From positions 2,832,501 to 2,896,500 of the forward strand of contig OX637795.1 of the NCBI GenBank assembly GCA_951802425.1: DNA of 64,000 nt, in the 5' to 3' direction. The translations under genes and the position numbers were made by a program. The notes beneath the pieces are model-generated. The model worked only from the letters and a program-made list of their open reading frames with translations, was not told the origin of the DNA and searched no databases. This document shows, piece by piece, positions 30,776 to 42,280 of the stretch (its first letter is position 1; each line of letters begins with the position of its first letter). The DNA comes from Clavaria fumosa (Eukaryota; Basidiomycota; Agaricomycetes; Agaricales; Clavariaceae).

Positions 30776-31434
30776 CCCTGTAGTCTGCTGGACCAGCTGA
30801 TAGCTCCAGTGCCCATCTTCACCACATAGCCCCCAGTAGACCTGCCATTGTCAGGATTGCCTGCATGGTCTGCATCACTGAATGTAGTGAACAGCTCAGG
30901 TGAACTAGGATCTGGTGCATAGGTAAGCTTCAGATCCATAGTCCCTTTCAGGTAGCGAAACAGGTGCTTCACTGCCTTCCAATGAGCCAGACCAGGGTTC
31001 TTACTAAACCTTGCAAGAACACCCACTGCATAGGCAATATCTGGACAAGTGGCAACAGCCAGGTACATGAGGGAGCCCACAGCCTGGAGGTATGGCACAG
31101 AGCACATCTCCTCAGTCTCCTCAGGTGTGGTGGGTGACATAGAGGCACTGAGCTTGGTCCCAGGGTCTAGGGGAGTTGAGACAGGTGTGCACTCAGACAG
31201 TCCAAAGCGTTCAAGCAGGGTATGGATGTATTGGTTTTGGGAGAGTGTAATGGAGTGCTTGGGGCGGTCTCTGGATATTTCCACACCCAGCAGCCATGAG
31301 GTAGGTCCTAGATCTCGAAGCTTGAAGTGCTTCCTAAGACCAGACTTAATCTCCTCAATGGTCTCCATAGACTTAGCAGCAATGGTCATGTCATCTATAA
31401 AGACTGGGACAATGACCCTTGCATCTCCCTGCTA
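30776..31434 (-). pseudogene. Copia-2 RT C-terminal part and RNase H start
   Basis: Starts in FIDDMTIAAKSMETIEEI, the catalytic IDD region, and continues through HSITLSQNQYIHTLLERF and TCPDIAYAVGVLARF to SRLQGIV. It is in a different frame from the upstream part: one base appears to be missing near 31434 (TSRE followed by DARVIVPVFIDD). Confidence 0.88.
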
Positions 31435-32870
31435 GTCACCCAGATGCTGTGCTCACAAGTGATCCTCTTGAAGCCCATGCTCTCAAGGACCTGATTGAGC
31501 TTTTGGTGCCAGCATCTCCCAGCCTGCTTTAAGCCATAGATAGACTTCTTGAGATGCCACACCCAGTCTTTGCCCTTCTCCACAAAGCCCTCTGGCTGAT
31601 GCATGAAGACATCCTCCTTGAGATCTCCATTCAAGAATGCAGAGGAGATATCAACACTCTCAAGGTGGAGGTCCTCAAAAGCAGCCAGTGCCAGAATGGC
31701 TCTGAGAGCAGCCCATTTGGGAGTGGGAGCAAAGGTTTCAGTGAAATCGAAGCCTGGGCGCTGAGAGAAGCCCTTGGCAACTACACGACCTTTGTAGCAC
31801 TCCACTGACCCATGTGCATTTCTCTTGACCTTGAACACCCATCGGCTGCCTATAGCCTTTTGCCCTGGGGGCAGCTTAACAAGGTCAAAGGTCCCATTGT
31901 CCACCAAGGCCTGGATTTCATCTACAGCAGCCTTGTGCCACAGATTTCTCTCCTCCGCAGTTCTCTGCATAGCCTCATGGTAAGAACTAGGCTCTCCATC
32001 ATGTGAAGCAGTTTTGAATGCATGCTCAACAGACTGGAGTGCAAACTCCCAAGCCTGATCCATGGTAAGGAAATCATGTGTCTGATCATGCATAAGATAC
32101 TGGAGACCAGCCATGACCAGATCAGCATGCTCCTGTTCAGAGACCATGGGAGCAGTGAGCAGAAGCTCATCATCACTGCTAGCAGGAGAAGGAGCAGGTA
32201 GCTGAGGAGGAGGAGTGGGAGACTTCTGATGACCATGGAGGACATTCTCATTGAGGGAGCCCTTAGGACGAGCCATTCTGGGTGGATTCAAGCGTCTTGA
32301 GGGTGCAGGAGCTAGGGCAGGAGCTGGCTCAATAGGCACAGTAGCAGAACCATCATTTCAAGCAGCCATGGGCACTGGTGGAGGTGGTACATTATAGTCC
32401 TGCTCATCCTCATCACCCCCTTGATGGAGCACCACCACAGACTTAGGAGAGGGTGGGCCAACCACAGGAGGGAGGGAATTAGAGGCAAGCTGAATAGGAC
32501 CAGAGTAAGTGCCAGGGAAACATCATTCATCAAAGGCTGCATGGCTACTGATGATAATCTGCTTGCTGACAGGATCCCAGAACTTCCATGCTTTGACACC
32601 TTCAGGGTAGCCAACAAAGATGCATTTCTTGGAGTGAGGTTGCAAAGCTTTCCTCTTTTCTTTGTGCACCAGCACATAGGCCAGGCAACCAAAGATTCTG
32701 AAATGTGAGATGTCTGGCTTCTTCCCTGTCCAAATATGATAAGGGGTGTCCCCATGAAGGGCAGCAGATGGAGTCCTGTTCCTGGTGTGCACATAGGCTG
32801 CAACAGCAAGGGGCCAGAAGGAGGGAGGGAGTTTGGCCTGAACCAGGAGTGCAGTGGTGGAGGCAGCAAT
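31435..32870 (-). pseudogene. Copia-2 integrase end, linker and RT N-terminal part
   Basis: Integrase tail with TPYHIWTGKKPDISHFRIFGC and KKCIFVGYPEGVKAWKFWDP, a Pro/Ser-rich linker, then RT with GSRWVFKVKRNAHGSVECYK and YGLKQAGRCWHQKL. In-frame TGA codons in AAFDE-stop-CFPG (near 32533) and MAA-stop-NDGS (near 32356); the first is at a position that is arginine in related elements. Confidence 0.85.
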
Positions 32871-34244
32871 TGTTGGAATTGGGTTATCTCACCCATCGAT
32901 CAGATAAGCGTTTAGTCAATTCTCTTTAGTCATCAGTCCGGGCCCTTTAGTAATACAGTCATGTGATTACTTTGAGGTACTAACGCCATTGGTAGTTATT
33001 ATTAGCTATCACATGACCACAGTAGTATATAAGTAGCTCACCAGATGTAGTAGATACCCATCTGGTTATCCAGTTTTGTGCCCCGGACTACCACTACCGC
33101 TACCGACTCGACTTCGCTCATCGTCACCGTCATCGTCCTTCGATAGGATCCTCACCGATCAGCACACTGACAACCAGATTCTATTAACATAACCAGATAC
33201 CAACCTGTGCGCCTCCTCGATAATGTCTTCGTCCCCATCGACCGACACAACCCGAAGCCAGCCACAAGAACTGGACAATCTACTTTCCACACGCCCGACC
33301 AGCACCCCCTCTGCTATCATCGTCTGGGTTATTTCGCTGATCACCACATGGCGCGCGTCAGTAAACTCACTCTTCGCATCGGTACTCGAGCGCCTCGCTC
33401 AGCTTGAGCAGCGTATGGACGACACAAATGCCCTACTCGACGAACTCAATACGAATATGTCCGACACCCGCACCCGCCTCGTTGACGCTGAGACCACCGT
33501 CGCCACCGCCCGTGCCAGCGTCGCAGCTCCCTCCACAGGTCGAGCCACCTGAGGCACCTCTACCGCACCTGGGCGCTATGCCAAGTGTGACAAGTGCCAC
33601 GCTCATGGTCATACGGCATCCGATTGCCGCACCACTGACCCCTCTGCCGTCCGACGCCGCATCGCACAGAACAAGAAGCGACGGGCTCAGCGCCCCTTCG
33701 AGGCGCCACCCCCTGCCGCCCCTTACTTCCCGCCGCCGCTTGGACCAGCCCCCTACTACTATCCGCCACCGCCACTCTATGCCGCCTCCACAACCATCGC
33801 CGCCGAGGCCACCGAATTGCGCCGCCGGATTGCGCAATCCAATCGAGACCGCCGCCGTGCCCGCACGCCTGCTGTCGCCACCGCTCCTGCCTGAAGACTG
33901 ATCGATGGATTCGATTACGGGGGAGTGTTGGAATTGGGTTATCTCACCCATCGATCAGATAAGCGTTTAGTCAATTCTCTTTAGTCATCAGTCCGGGCCC
34001 TTTAGTAATACAGTCATGTGATTACTTTGAGGTACTAACGCCATTGGTAGTTATTATTAGCTATCACATGACCACAGTAGTATATAAGTAGCTCACCAGA
34101 TGTAGTAGATACCCATCTGGTTATCCAGTTTTGTGCCCCGGACTACCACTACCGCTACCGACTCGACTTCGCTCATCGTCACCGTTGTCGTCCTTCGATA
34201 GGATCCTCACCGATCAGCACACCGACAACCAGATTCTATTAACA
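32871..34244 (+). mobile_element. TRG-3: full-length TRG copy, plus strand
   Basis: 1374 bp, target duplication GCAAT (32866-32870 and 34245-34249). LTRs 32871-33189 and 33926-34244, 319 bp each. The interior is almost identical to TRG-1. It splits Copia-2 integrase just after the catalytic E region (VAERSNRDIA). Confidence 0.94.
33223..33895 (+). pseudogene. TRG-3 zinc-knuckle gene with a CGA to TGA stop
   Basis: Matches TRG-1 over its whole length, but codon 110 is TGA (33550-33552) where TRG-1 has CGA (GRAT-stop-GT). Just downstream the knuckle has CHAHGHT in place of CHARGHT, from a CGT to CAT change. Both are CpG transitions. The protein would stop before the knuckle. Confidence 0.9.
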
Positions 34245-34249
34245 GCAAT

Positions 34250-35842
34250 GTCTCTATTTGACCGCTCTGCAACTCCATTCTGGTGAGGCTCATTAGGCTC
34301 AGTGTGCTGACGCACAATACCATGGTCTGCACAAAACTCATTGAACTCCTTGGAGATATACTCCCCTCCTTTGTCATCCCTGGACATCTTGATGTGGCAA
34401 TCAAGCTGGTTCTCCACCAATGCCTTGTACTGCTTGAAGGCATTGAGAGCCTCACTTTTGTGCCTCAGGAAAGCAACAATCAGGTATCTGGACTTGTCAT
34501 CAATGAAGGTCTGCCAATAGCGATACCCCTCCCTGCTAGCTACAGGAAGAGGGCCCTTCACATCAGAGTGAACAAGTCCAAGAAGCCTGGACTGCCTGGA
34601 TGTGGCAGTCTTGGGAATGTCATGACGATGTTGCTTCCCAAGGATGCAAGGCTCACAGATTGGGTCAGGGGCACTCTGAGAGTGGATAGTCATCCCTGAG
34701 ACAATCTTGTGGAGGTGCATAAGCTTGAGGTCAGCAATGTTAAGATGAGAACATCGCTGATGCCACAGAGAGAGGTCCATGGGACAGGTGCTGGCAGCCT
34801 TGGCACTTTCTGCTTGGTTGGGCACTATGGCATGACCATCAAGGTACCCAACATTATGCATGTTGACTGTGGCTGTAAAAGCCATCTGACCACCATGAAA
34901 GCAAGAGACTAGATTTTTCTCTATGGACACAGAGTATCCCTTTGATCTAGTAAGGTGGAACAGAGACAGCAAATTGCTGCCCAAGTCTGGTACATGCAAA
35001 CAATCATGGAACACAACAGGGCACATCTTTATCCCATTCACAACAGGCTGGAATTCAACTGATCCCAAGCCTGCAGAGTAGACAATAGAGTGGTCAGCAA
35101 GTTGAATTGCAACCACATGTGGGATGTATGAATGAAACCAATGACGATGAGGGGTCATGTGTGATGTGGCACCTGTGTCAGTATTCCATTGATTGCAAGC
35201 AGGAGATTTCAGCCAAAGAGCATGATTAGAGGAAGTGAGAGCACTTGCATGGCCAGCAAACTCAACACAGGCAGAATTGCCTTGTTGTACAGGAGTGTCC
35301 TGAGTTGCTTCTTTGGCAATTTGCTGCCTGGGTCTGTCCTTCTTGCCCTTTTTCCTCCTCTCTGCAACCTCCTGTTTGGCCTGCACAGAAGCAGATTGCT
35401 TTCTGAAGCAGTTGTCCTCAGCATGGCCAGGAATGCCACAGAAGAGGCAGGACAGGTGGGAAGCTGGTTTCTGCAAAGCAGAGGCAGGCATGGCAAGGGC
35501 AGGATTGGCAAGGCCACGGGCAAGATGTTGGCTCTCTTCATTTTGAAAGGCAGACTGGAGCTTGGCAAGGTCCAGGGAGTCAATAAGAAGCAAGGATGAT
35601 GCAAAGTTGTTGTACTCTGCAGGCAAAGCTCTGATGAGAGTCATACAGAGCAGCTCCTGGTCCAAGTCTGCAAGGGTGAATGTGGAAGGTCTAAGTGCCT
35701 TAACATCCTGGAGTGCCTTATCTGCCCTAGCCATGAGAGAAGGTAAACTCTCATTCTCTTCTTTTCTGATGTTGAAGAGGGCATCATAGGCATTGAAACG
35801 GGCTCCAGGACATTTTTGGAGGTGCACAGACTCCAGCTTTTT
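34250..35842 (-). pseudogene. Copia-2 gag C terminus, zinc knuckle, protease, integrase core
   Basis: Open for over 500 codons. Order: gag end (CPGARFNAYDALFNIRKEEN), zinc knuckle CLFCGIPGHAEDNC, protease with NTDTGATSHMTPHRH, pre-integrase zinc region from LSLWHQRCSHLN, and integrase with D in LVHSDVKGPLP, D in SRDDKGGEYIS and E in NGVAERSNR, where TRG-3 cuts it. It uses DTGA in the protease where Copia-1 has DSGA. Confidence 0.9.
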
Positions 35843-36133
35843 TCACATGGCAACAGGGTCACCCTTGAGATCCTTAACATGGACCTTCTGACTATCCTCT
35901 AAACCAAGCCAGATCTCCCCAGAAGCCCTAGCAGACTTCCTTCTCCAATCACTCAGCTCCTTCTTCTCCTCTAAAGAGGGTGTGGTAGGGTCCACAAGGC
36001 TTGGTTGCACACAAGAGCCATCCACATACTCCCACAGTTCCTTGGTGCTGAGATAGGCTTCCATATTGTCAGCCCATTGTCCCCAGTTGGTGTTGTTAAG
36101 ACAGGGGAAGGTGTTTTTGTTGTCAGAAGACAT
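35843..36133 (-). pseudogene. Copia-2 gag N terminus
   Basis: Starts MSSDNKNTFPCLNNTNWGQW at 36133, a typical UBN2-type gag beginning. It ends at TGA 35843-35845 (DPVAM-stop-KKLES), where tryptophan (TGG) is likely in the ancestor; the frame continues directly after it. Confidence 0.85.
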
Positions 36134-37340
36134 GATGGTTGTGATAGATGGTGGTAGGAAATGAAAAATGGGTGAAAAAAGCGAAATATGTGGGTATGGG
36201 AGCACATGGACAGGTTCCTGGTACTACGAGGTCGAACGTCAGGCCTGGTTTCTAATCAAACACCAGTCCACTCTCAGATTGACAAAATCGGTGTTAGCAG
36301 TGGTAGTTGATAGTGGAGCAACTTCCAAATGGAAGGGGAGGCAACTGTAAACCCACCAGCCCAATCTCCCTACACACTGCGTACAGAGAGAGGTGCAAAG
36401 GCAACCGGGGTAACACTCAAAACGAGGCCCGGGGAGGTAGCACTTCACTGTACATCACCTTGTTCTAGTCGCTCTTCAGTAGACCAATGTCCAACTGTAC
36501 TAACAGTTAAACCCAACAGAAGATGACAGAAGGACGAATTGGGTGTTACCCAGAAGCAGAGTTGAAAGACCAGCAGAGAGAGGCGGTCGATGGGGTGAAT
36601 TTTGTGCACACGATACGGATCGTCTTCACTGTCCAGGTACCAGGAAGGTAGACCAGAAATTCGGTCGATGAGGCGATTCTTGCGCGCACGATAGCGGTCG
36701 AAGGGGACGCGATAACCTTATAAAAAGGTGTGGGGTGGTAGAACAGCTTCTTGCGAAGAGAATGAGCCCTAGGCAAACTGATGGCGATAGGAAATGAGCA
36801 AGATATGCTCAAAATGCTGAGGGGTCCAAAATAGAGGTTGGAAAGTCGAAAAAAGCGAATAACTCCGGAACGGTAGGTCGGATGAATTCAGGGATAATAT
36901 GAGCTGAAGGAGCTCGTCGAGGCGCACCAGATTGCTGCGGGAAACGTCCGCAGCAGCGCAGTGGATAGTGGGATATAAGGGATTTTGTCGAAATCGCAAA
37001 AATCGATGTAGAGCGCGAACGGCTGGTCGGATCGAGATGTCGAAGGGAGCGAAATTGTTCTCCCAGACAAGGCGAGTGCGGCGAATACAAATAGTAGTGG
37101 GGTTTACTTCGTAGAAGTCGAGATATCGCACCAAAAAGTACCCCTACACCGAAAAGTGGTTGATCCAAGTGATCTAAAGTGATCCAGGAGGTCCAGGTGG
37201 GTGAATATGGGGTTTTTGAGGGTGCAGAACCGATTGGTGAGGTCAGATAATTGATCAGAGTGGCCTAGAAGCCAGGTCTCATAATCTGAGAAGGCCAGAT
37301 AGGCCAAAACCTCGAGATGGTGCCCAGGGAGGGTCACCAG
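36134..37340 (-). other. Unassigned stretch, probably Copia-2 leader plus foreign sequence
   Basis: No convincing gene. The composition of 36560-37340 (recurring TTTCGC, GATATAAGGG, CGAGATATCGC, AAATCGCAAAAATCGA) resembles the Copia-1 leader on the minus strand, so it may be the Copia-2 leader. 36215-36545 looks different and may be an insertion. No 5' LTR of Copia-2 could be recognised. Confidence 0.35.
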
Positions 37341-37373
37341 AAGCTAACAAAGTGTTAGCTGGGCCAGAGGCAC

Positions 37374-37801
37374 TCAGTAAGAGATGTATTCAAGGCATAG
37401 GAATGTACAAAACATGACATACCTGGGCCAGAGGCACTCAGTAAGAGATAACTCTACTGATTGCCTCTGACACAGGTCTTCAGCCGCTTTTTGGCCAAAT
37501 AGAGGTAAACAATGTCCAGAATAGGTATCTATTATGTAAACAGAGTTCCTCATCATCACAGAACTCAACACTATTCCCCCCTTGTATCCCGACCTGTCAG
37601 TGAAGATGTTGATGTCTGCTCCCTGTTCCTGCAAGCTCACAATTGCTTCTTCCTTGCTTGGCTGGATTTCGATTCGCACTGGTGGTGTTTGCTTGGGGTG
37701 TTGTCCCACTGCCAGAGTTTTCTCTACAGTTTCCAGATTGATCTTTCTGAAGTCCACGGTGAGTTGGTGGAGTGGCAATTGGTGTGCTCTGGGGGTGTGT
37801 T
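37374..37801 (-). pseudogene. LINE RNase H fragment
   Basis: The minus strand reads TPPVRIEIQPSKEEAIVSLQ then INIFTDRSGYKGGIVLSSV, the start of the RNase H domain typical of fungal non-LTR (Tad-like) retrotransposons; D in FTDRSGYKGG is the first catalytic residue. The C-terminal part degenerates after about 37480. It is cut at 37801 by Copia-1d. A 25-bp segment (GGGCCAGAGGCACTCAGTAA and following bases) occurs twice around 37361 and 37425. Confidence 0.6.
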
Positions 37802-38170
37802 TGTTGAATGTGATAGCCCATCCTTCCTTCACATTAGTTTCACCTTCCTAAGTTGTATAGTTGTTGCCCAGGGCTCTTTCCTTTCACCCTGAGGCATTAT
37901 GTAACTGTTGTTGCTTATGTAAGCATGGATACTTTCACAGAGTCCAGTTTCAGTCCCTCAGTGACTTGTACTGGACTCTAGGTGAGTATCCCCTCATGTA
38001 CTTCATTTAGCTATGTACTTTTACTAATTTAGTGACTTGTACTGGACTCTAGATTCCAGTGAGGCTCTAGGAGCCCTGTCCTCCCATCTACTCAGGTCTG
38101 CTTGACAGATTATGAGATCCAGCCTCTGAGTGCAAAAATCGTCGATATCTCAAGAACTTGCTCAGATTGC
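37802..38170 (+). mobile_element. Copia-1d: 5' LTR and leader fragment
   Basis: LTR 37802-38107 is related to Copia-1a with substitutions and small indels (GTTGTTGCCC, CCTCCCATCTACTCAGG). It is followed by the first 60 bp of the Copia-1 leader (GATTATGAGATCCAGCC...). The element then stops at 38171 where the long LTR starts; the rest of Copia-1d is missing. Confidence 0.88.
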
Positions 38171-39308
38171 TGTCAGGACCCATTCATTTTTCCTTGCCCA
38201 AGCCAACTTCACCCACATCCCTCTACAACCTCACAAGTCCCTCTACACACTTCCGGGACCTGCTGTCTCCTTCCGGAAGCCTCTCCAACCTCCCCCGCGC
38301 TCACACGACACTCACGACCACCATGCTGTACTCGTGACACTTCCTACTACTTCACCCTACACGCATACTTCACCCGGACCCACCAATCCTACGCGCGACA
38401 CACTGATACACGTCTACTTCCACCAGCATGTGACTTGCCGTGCGGCACCCCCGGCACTACCACTACCAGTGCCAATACATTACCAGCGTTACAACCGTTA
38501 CTTGCGTTACCAGCGTTACCCACGTGACTACCTGCCCATAGGTCACCTGCGTCACTAGCATCACCCACGTGATCGCTCTTGTGATCTCGTGACCTTAACA
38601 CTCAAACACGCCACCAATGGTCAGCTGTATGAACACTTCAAATATGCGTCCCTTCTTCTCCTCAGTTGTCTATAATTACATTACTTATGATCTGAGAATC
38701 CCTCCGTAGTTATAGCAACGTATATACTTATTTAACTAGGTCGTGACCCATGACAGGTCATCTTTGCGACCTTACCTATGCATACCTAACCCCTCGCGAC
38801 CTTAGTAGAACACGCGCCTAGTCACTTTACGACTAAACATACCCCGTACTACTATAGTCTTGTTGCCTGGCAACCTCTGTAATACTTATTTAACTAGGTC
38901 ATGACCCATGACAGGTCATCTTCACGACCTTACCTATGCATACCTAACCCCTCGCGACCTTAGTAGAACACGCGCCTAGTCACTTTACAACTAAACATAC
39001 CTCGTACTACTATAGTCTTGTTGCCTGGCAACCTCTGTACTTTCCCTTTTTCATTATACTCTCTGTACGTACGTATATAAGGTCTCGCATGTACTTATGG
39101 TACTCTAGACTTGATATTGATGCACATTGGTTTAAGCTTGAGGCTAGTACGCCCTTTGAGCTTGGAACCACCGCGATTGATAGGTCTTGTCTCTCTTGGT
39201 GACCACAAGATCACCAAGACACACTCTACTCTATTCTAACTCGTTCTCTGCGCTTGTACAACTCGCGCGATCTAAGTATCCTCTCTTATTCGTCTTGGTA
39301 CTGATCTT
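38171..39308 (+). repeat. Fragment of a long LTR family (1.4 kb type)
   Basis: Starts TGTCAGGACCCATTC and matches, in opposite orientation, the first ~1.1 kb of the complete solo LTR at 42281-43710. A TATA-like box (ACGTATATAAGG) is at about 39070. The 3' end is missing; it stops where fold-back A begins. Confidence 0.82.
38724..39039 (+). repeat. 158-bp tandem duplication inside the long LTR
   Basis: 38724-38881 is repeated at 38882-39039 with a few substitutions. It contains the near-palindrome GACCCATGACAGGTCAT. The solo LTR at 42281-43710 has only one such unit. Confidence 0.9.
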
Positions 39309-39469
39309 CCAGTAGTACTGAATGAAATAATTAACTAGACACAGCAGTTAGGTATAATTCATAGTGTACTCTTTGCAGCTACAGCTGGACAAGGAATCCT
39401 TATGGTCAGTCAACTTGTCAAGTTAACTTGTCAAAGGTAGTACATGGGGGACTAGTAGACTAGATACAG

Positions 39470-40470
39470 CTGACAGCTGTGGATGTAGTGGACTAGTTAC
39501 AGCTACTAGGTGTGGACCTGGTGGACTAGTTGCAGGTGCTAGCTATGGGTCTAGTGAACTAGTTACAGCTGCTAGCTGTGGGTCCAGTGGACTAGTTACA
39601 GCTACCAGTTGTGGATCTAGTGGACTTGGTGCAGCAAGTAGGTGTAGGTCTAGTGGACTAGTTGCAGCTCTTAGCTGTAGATGTAGTGAACTAGTTACAG
39701 CTATTAGTTGTAGATGTAGTGAACTAGTTGCAGCTAGTAGGTGTAGGTCTAGTAGACTAGTTGCAGCTATTAGCTGTAGATGTAGTGAACTAGTTACAGC
39801 TAGTAGCTGTGGACCTAGTGGACTAGTTTCAGCTACTAGCTGTAGATCTAGTGAACTAGTTACAGCTATTAGTTGTAGATGTAGTGAACTAGTTGCAGCT
39901 AGTAGGTGTAGGTCTAGTGGACTAGTTGCAGCTATTAGCTGTAGATGTAGTGAACTAGTTACAGCTAGTAGCTGTGGACCTAGTGGACTAGTTTCAGCTA
40001 CTAGCTGTAGATCTAGTGAACTAGTTACAGCTATTAGTTGTAGATGTAGTGAACTAGTTGCAGCTAGTAGGTGTAGGTCTAGTGGACTAGTTGCAGCTAT
40101 TAGCTGTAGATGTAGTGAACTAGTTACAGCTAGTAGCTGTGGACCTAGTGGACTAGTTTCAGCTACTAGCTGTAGATCTAGTGAACTAGTTACAGCTATT
40201 AGTTGTAGATGTAGTGAACTAGTTGCAGCTAGTAGGTGTAGGTCTAGTGGACTAGTTGCAGCTATTAGCTGTAGATGTAGTGAACTAGTTACAGCTAGTA
40301 GCTGTGGGCCTAGTGGACTAGTTGCAGCTACTAGCTGTGGGTCTAGTCAATTACTAGCTGTAGATCTGGTGAATTAGTTACAGCTACTAGCTGTGGATCT
40401 AGTGGACTAGTTGCAGCTAGTTGCTGTGGGTCTGGTAGACTAGTTACAGCTATTAGCTGTAGATCTAGTC
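39470..40470. repeat. 33-bp satellite, left arm, with 165-bp higher-order units
   Basis: Monomers such as AGCTATTAGCTGTAGATGTA plus 13 bases repeat head to tail. From 39701 to 40196 the same five-monomer block recurs at 165-bp steps (39701, 39866, 40031, 40196). Each monomer is 11 codons, so at least one frame stays open; I regard this as a consequence of the period, not as a gene. Confidence 0.92.
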
Positions 40471-42118
40471 AGTCAATGATGTAGATTTCTTGCAATAAAC
40501 TATTGTAATTACAATAGGTGGCCATTGTGAGAATGACTGAACAAACAATGGCAAACAAAATATGCCAAAAATAAAAACAAAACTTGAAATTGAGCAGCCC
40601 TGTGCCTGGTCCCTCAGGTGCAGGTTACCAATCAAGCATTGCTGCTTTTGGTAAGCTGCTATGACTGTGGGAAAATTTTTGCATGGCTTGCAAAATATGA
40701 CTTGTTATACACCAAAAAATCGGCAAAAATCAGGAGATTCCAGATCCAGACACCCCACATTTGTATCTGCCTTGGTTCAGTGTCAATTTGCAAAATACAC
40801 AGAAAATATTCATTTTTCTACAGTTCTGCAGTACTCTGGCTTAAAAATGGATAGGAGAGGATACACACACCTACACACACTACCTGTGGACATATGGGGA
40901 GGGTGTGGATTAGTTTAACAACTCACCCACCATCTCTGTCACCTCCCTGGAATCCATTACTAGGAATTAGGGTGTTATTGGCCTGGGAGCATGGCTATTT
41001 GTTATATTGCAAATTCCAGCCATCAGACTACACCTTATGACAACTAATACAATCATACAAAAGCCTATAATATTTGGTGCAGAATTACAGATTCCCCATG
41101 TCTATTTTCCCAAAATTCTCAAAATCTCTCCCCAGACAGTCCCCTTTGTCAAATCACATATTCCTGTTAGTAAATAGTTGACAATGTATACCTGAAGACA
41201 TGTTCAAAGTTTGGTGATGTTAGGCCAAGTTCTCAGGAAGATAGCTCAGAATGAGTCTTTTGGGAGACAGTCAAGGTCTTCCTCATCCTTGCCTTCATCT
41301 TTGCTCTCACTTTAGATTGTCCTCTAAAAGACACATTCTGGCTATCTTCCTGAGAACTTGGCCTAACTTCACCAAACTTTGAACATGTCTTCAGGTATAC
41401 ATTGTCAACTATTTACTAACAGGAATATGTGATTTGACAAAGGGGACTGTCTGGGGAGAGATTTTGAGAATTTTGGGAAAATAGACATGGGGAATCTGTA
41501 ATTCTGCACCAAATATTATAGGCTTTTGTATGATTGTATTAGTTGTCATAAGGTGTAGTCTGATGGCTGGAATTTGCAATATAACAAATAGCCATGCTCC
41601 CAGGCCAATAACACCCTAATTCCTAGTAATGGATTCCAGGGAGGTGACAGAGATGGTGGGTGAGTTGTTAAACTAATCCACACCCTCCCCATATGTCCAC
41701 AGGTGGTGTGTGTAGGTGTGTGTATCCTCTCCTATCCATTTTTAAGCCAGAGTACTGCAGAACTGTAGAAAAATGAATATTTTCTGTGTATTTTGCAAAT
41801 TGACACTGAACCAAGGCAGATACAAATGTGGGGTGTCTGGATCTGGAATCTCCTGATTTTTGCCGATTTTTTGGTGTATAACAAGTCATATTTTGCAAGC
41901 CATGCAAAAATTTTCCCACAGTCATAGCAGCTTACCAAAAGCAGCAATGCTTGATTGGTAACCTGCACCTGAGGGACCAGGCACAGGGCTGCTCAATTTC
42001 AAGTTTTGTTTTTATTTTTGGCATATTTTGTTTGCCATTGTTTGTTCAGTCATTCTCACAATGGCCACCTATTGTAATTACAATAGTTTATTGCAAGAAA
42101 TCTACATCATTGACTGAC
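40471..42118. repeat. Core palindrome of fold-back A
   Basis: Arms 40471-41272 and 41315-42118 are near-perfect reverse complements around a loop of about 42 bases. No gene is convincing inside. Related to 58737-60590, including the outer edge (GTAGATTTCTTGCAATA) and the loop (CAAGGTCTTCCTCATCCTTG). Confidence 0.92.
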
Positions 42119-42280
42119 TAGATCTACAGCTAATAGCTGTAACTAGTCTACCAGACCCACAGCAACTAGCTGCAACTAGTCCACTAGATCCACAGCTAGT
42201 AGCTGTAACTAATTCACCAGATTTACAGCTAGTAATTGACTAGACCCACAGCTAGTAGCTGCAACTAGTTCACTACATCT

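Larger units (their letters stand above)
28693..36133 (-). mobile_element. Copia-2: second Copia family, heavily interrupted
   Basis: Read on the minus strand from 36133 down: gag, zinc knuckle, protease, integrase, RT, RNase H, in Copia order. It is interrupted by TRG-3 (32871-34244), TRG-2 (29390-30770), a solo TRG LTR (28802-29120) and, in its probable 3' LTR, Copia-1c. The four insertions have their own duplications (GCAAT, CAATC, TAGCT, TTCCC). The coding parts also carry TGA stops at 35843, near 32533 and near 32356, and one frameshift near 31434. The proteins are clearly different from Copia-1. Confidence 0.88.

Noticed and set aside
36168..36350. Possible retroviral-type protease (VVDSGATSKW) on the + strand
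   Set aside because: Only the short DSGAT motif fits; there are no flanking protease features or neighbouring pol domains in that orientation.
39470..40470. CRISPR array (regular 33-bp repeats)
   Set aside because: Repeats are head to tail without unique spacers, and the genome is eukaryotic; it is a satellite.
40618..41968. Mirror-image frames of 78 and 85 codons in the core palindrome
   Set aside because: Identical on both strands because of the inverted repeat; no domain and not conserved as longer genes in core B.
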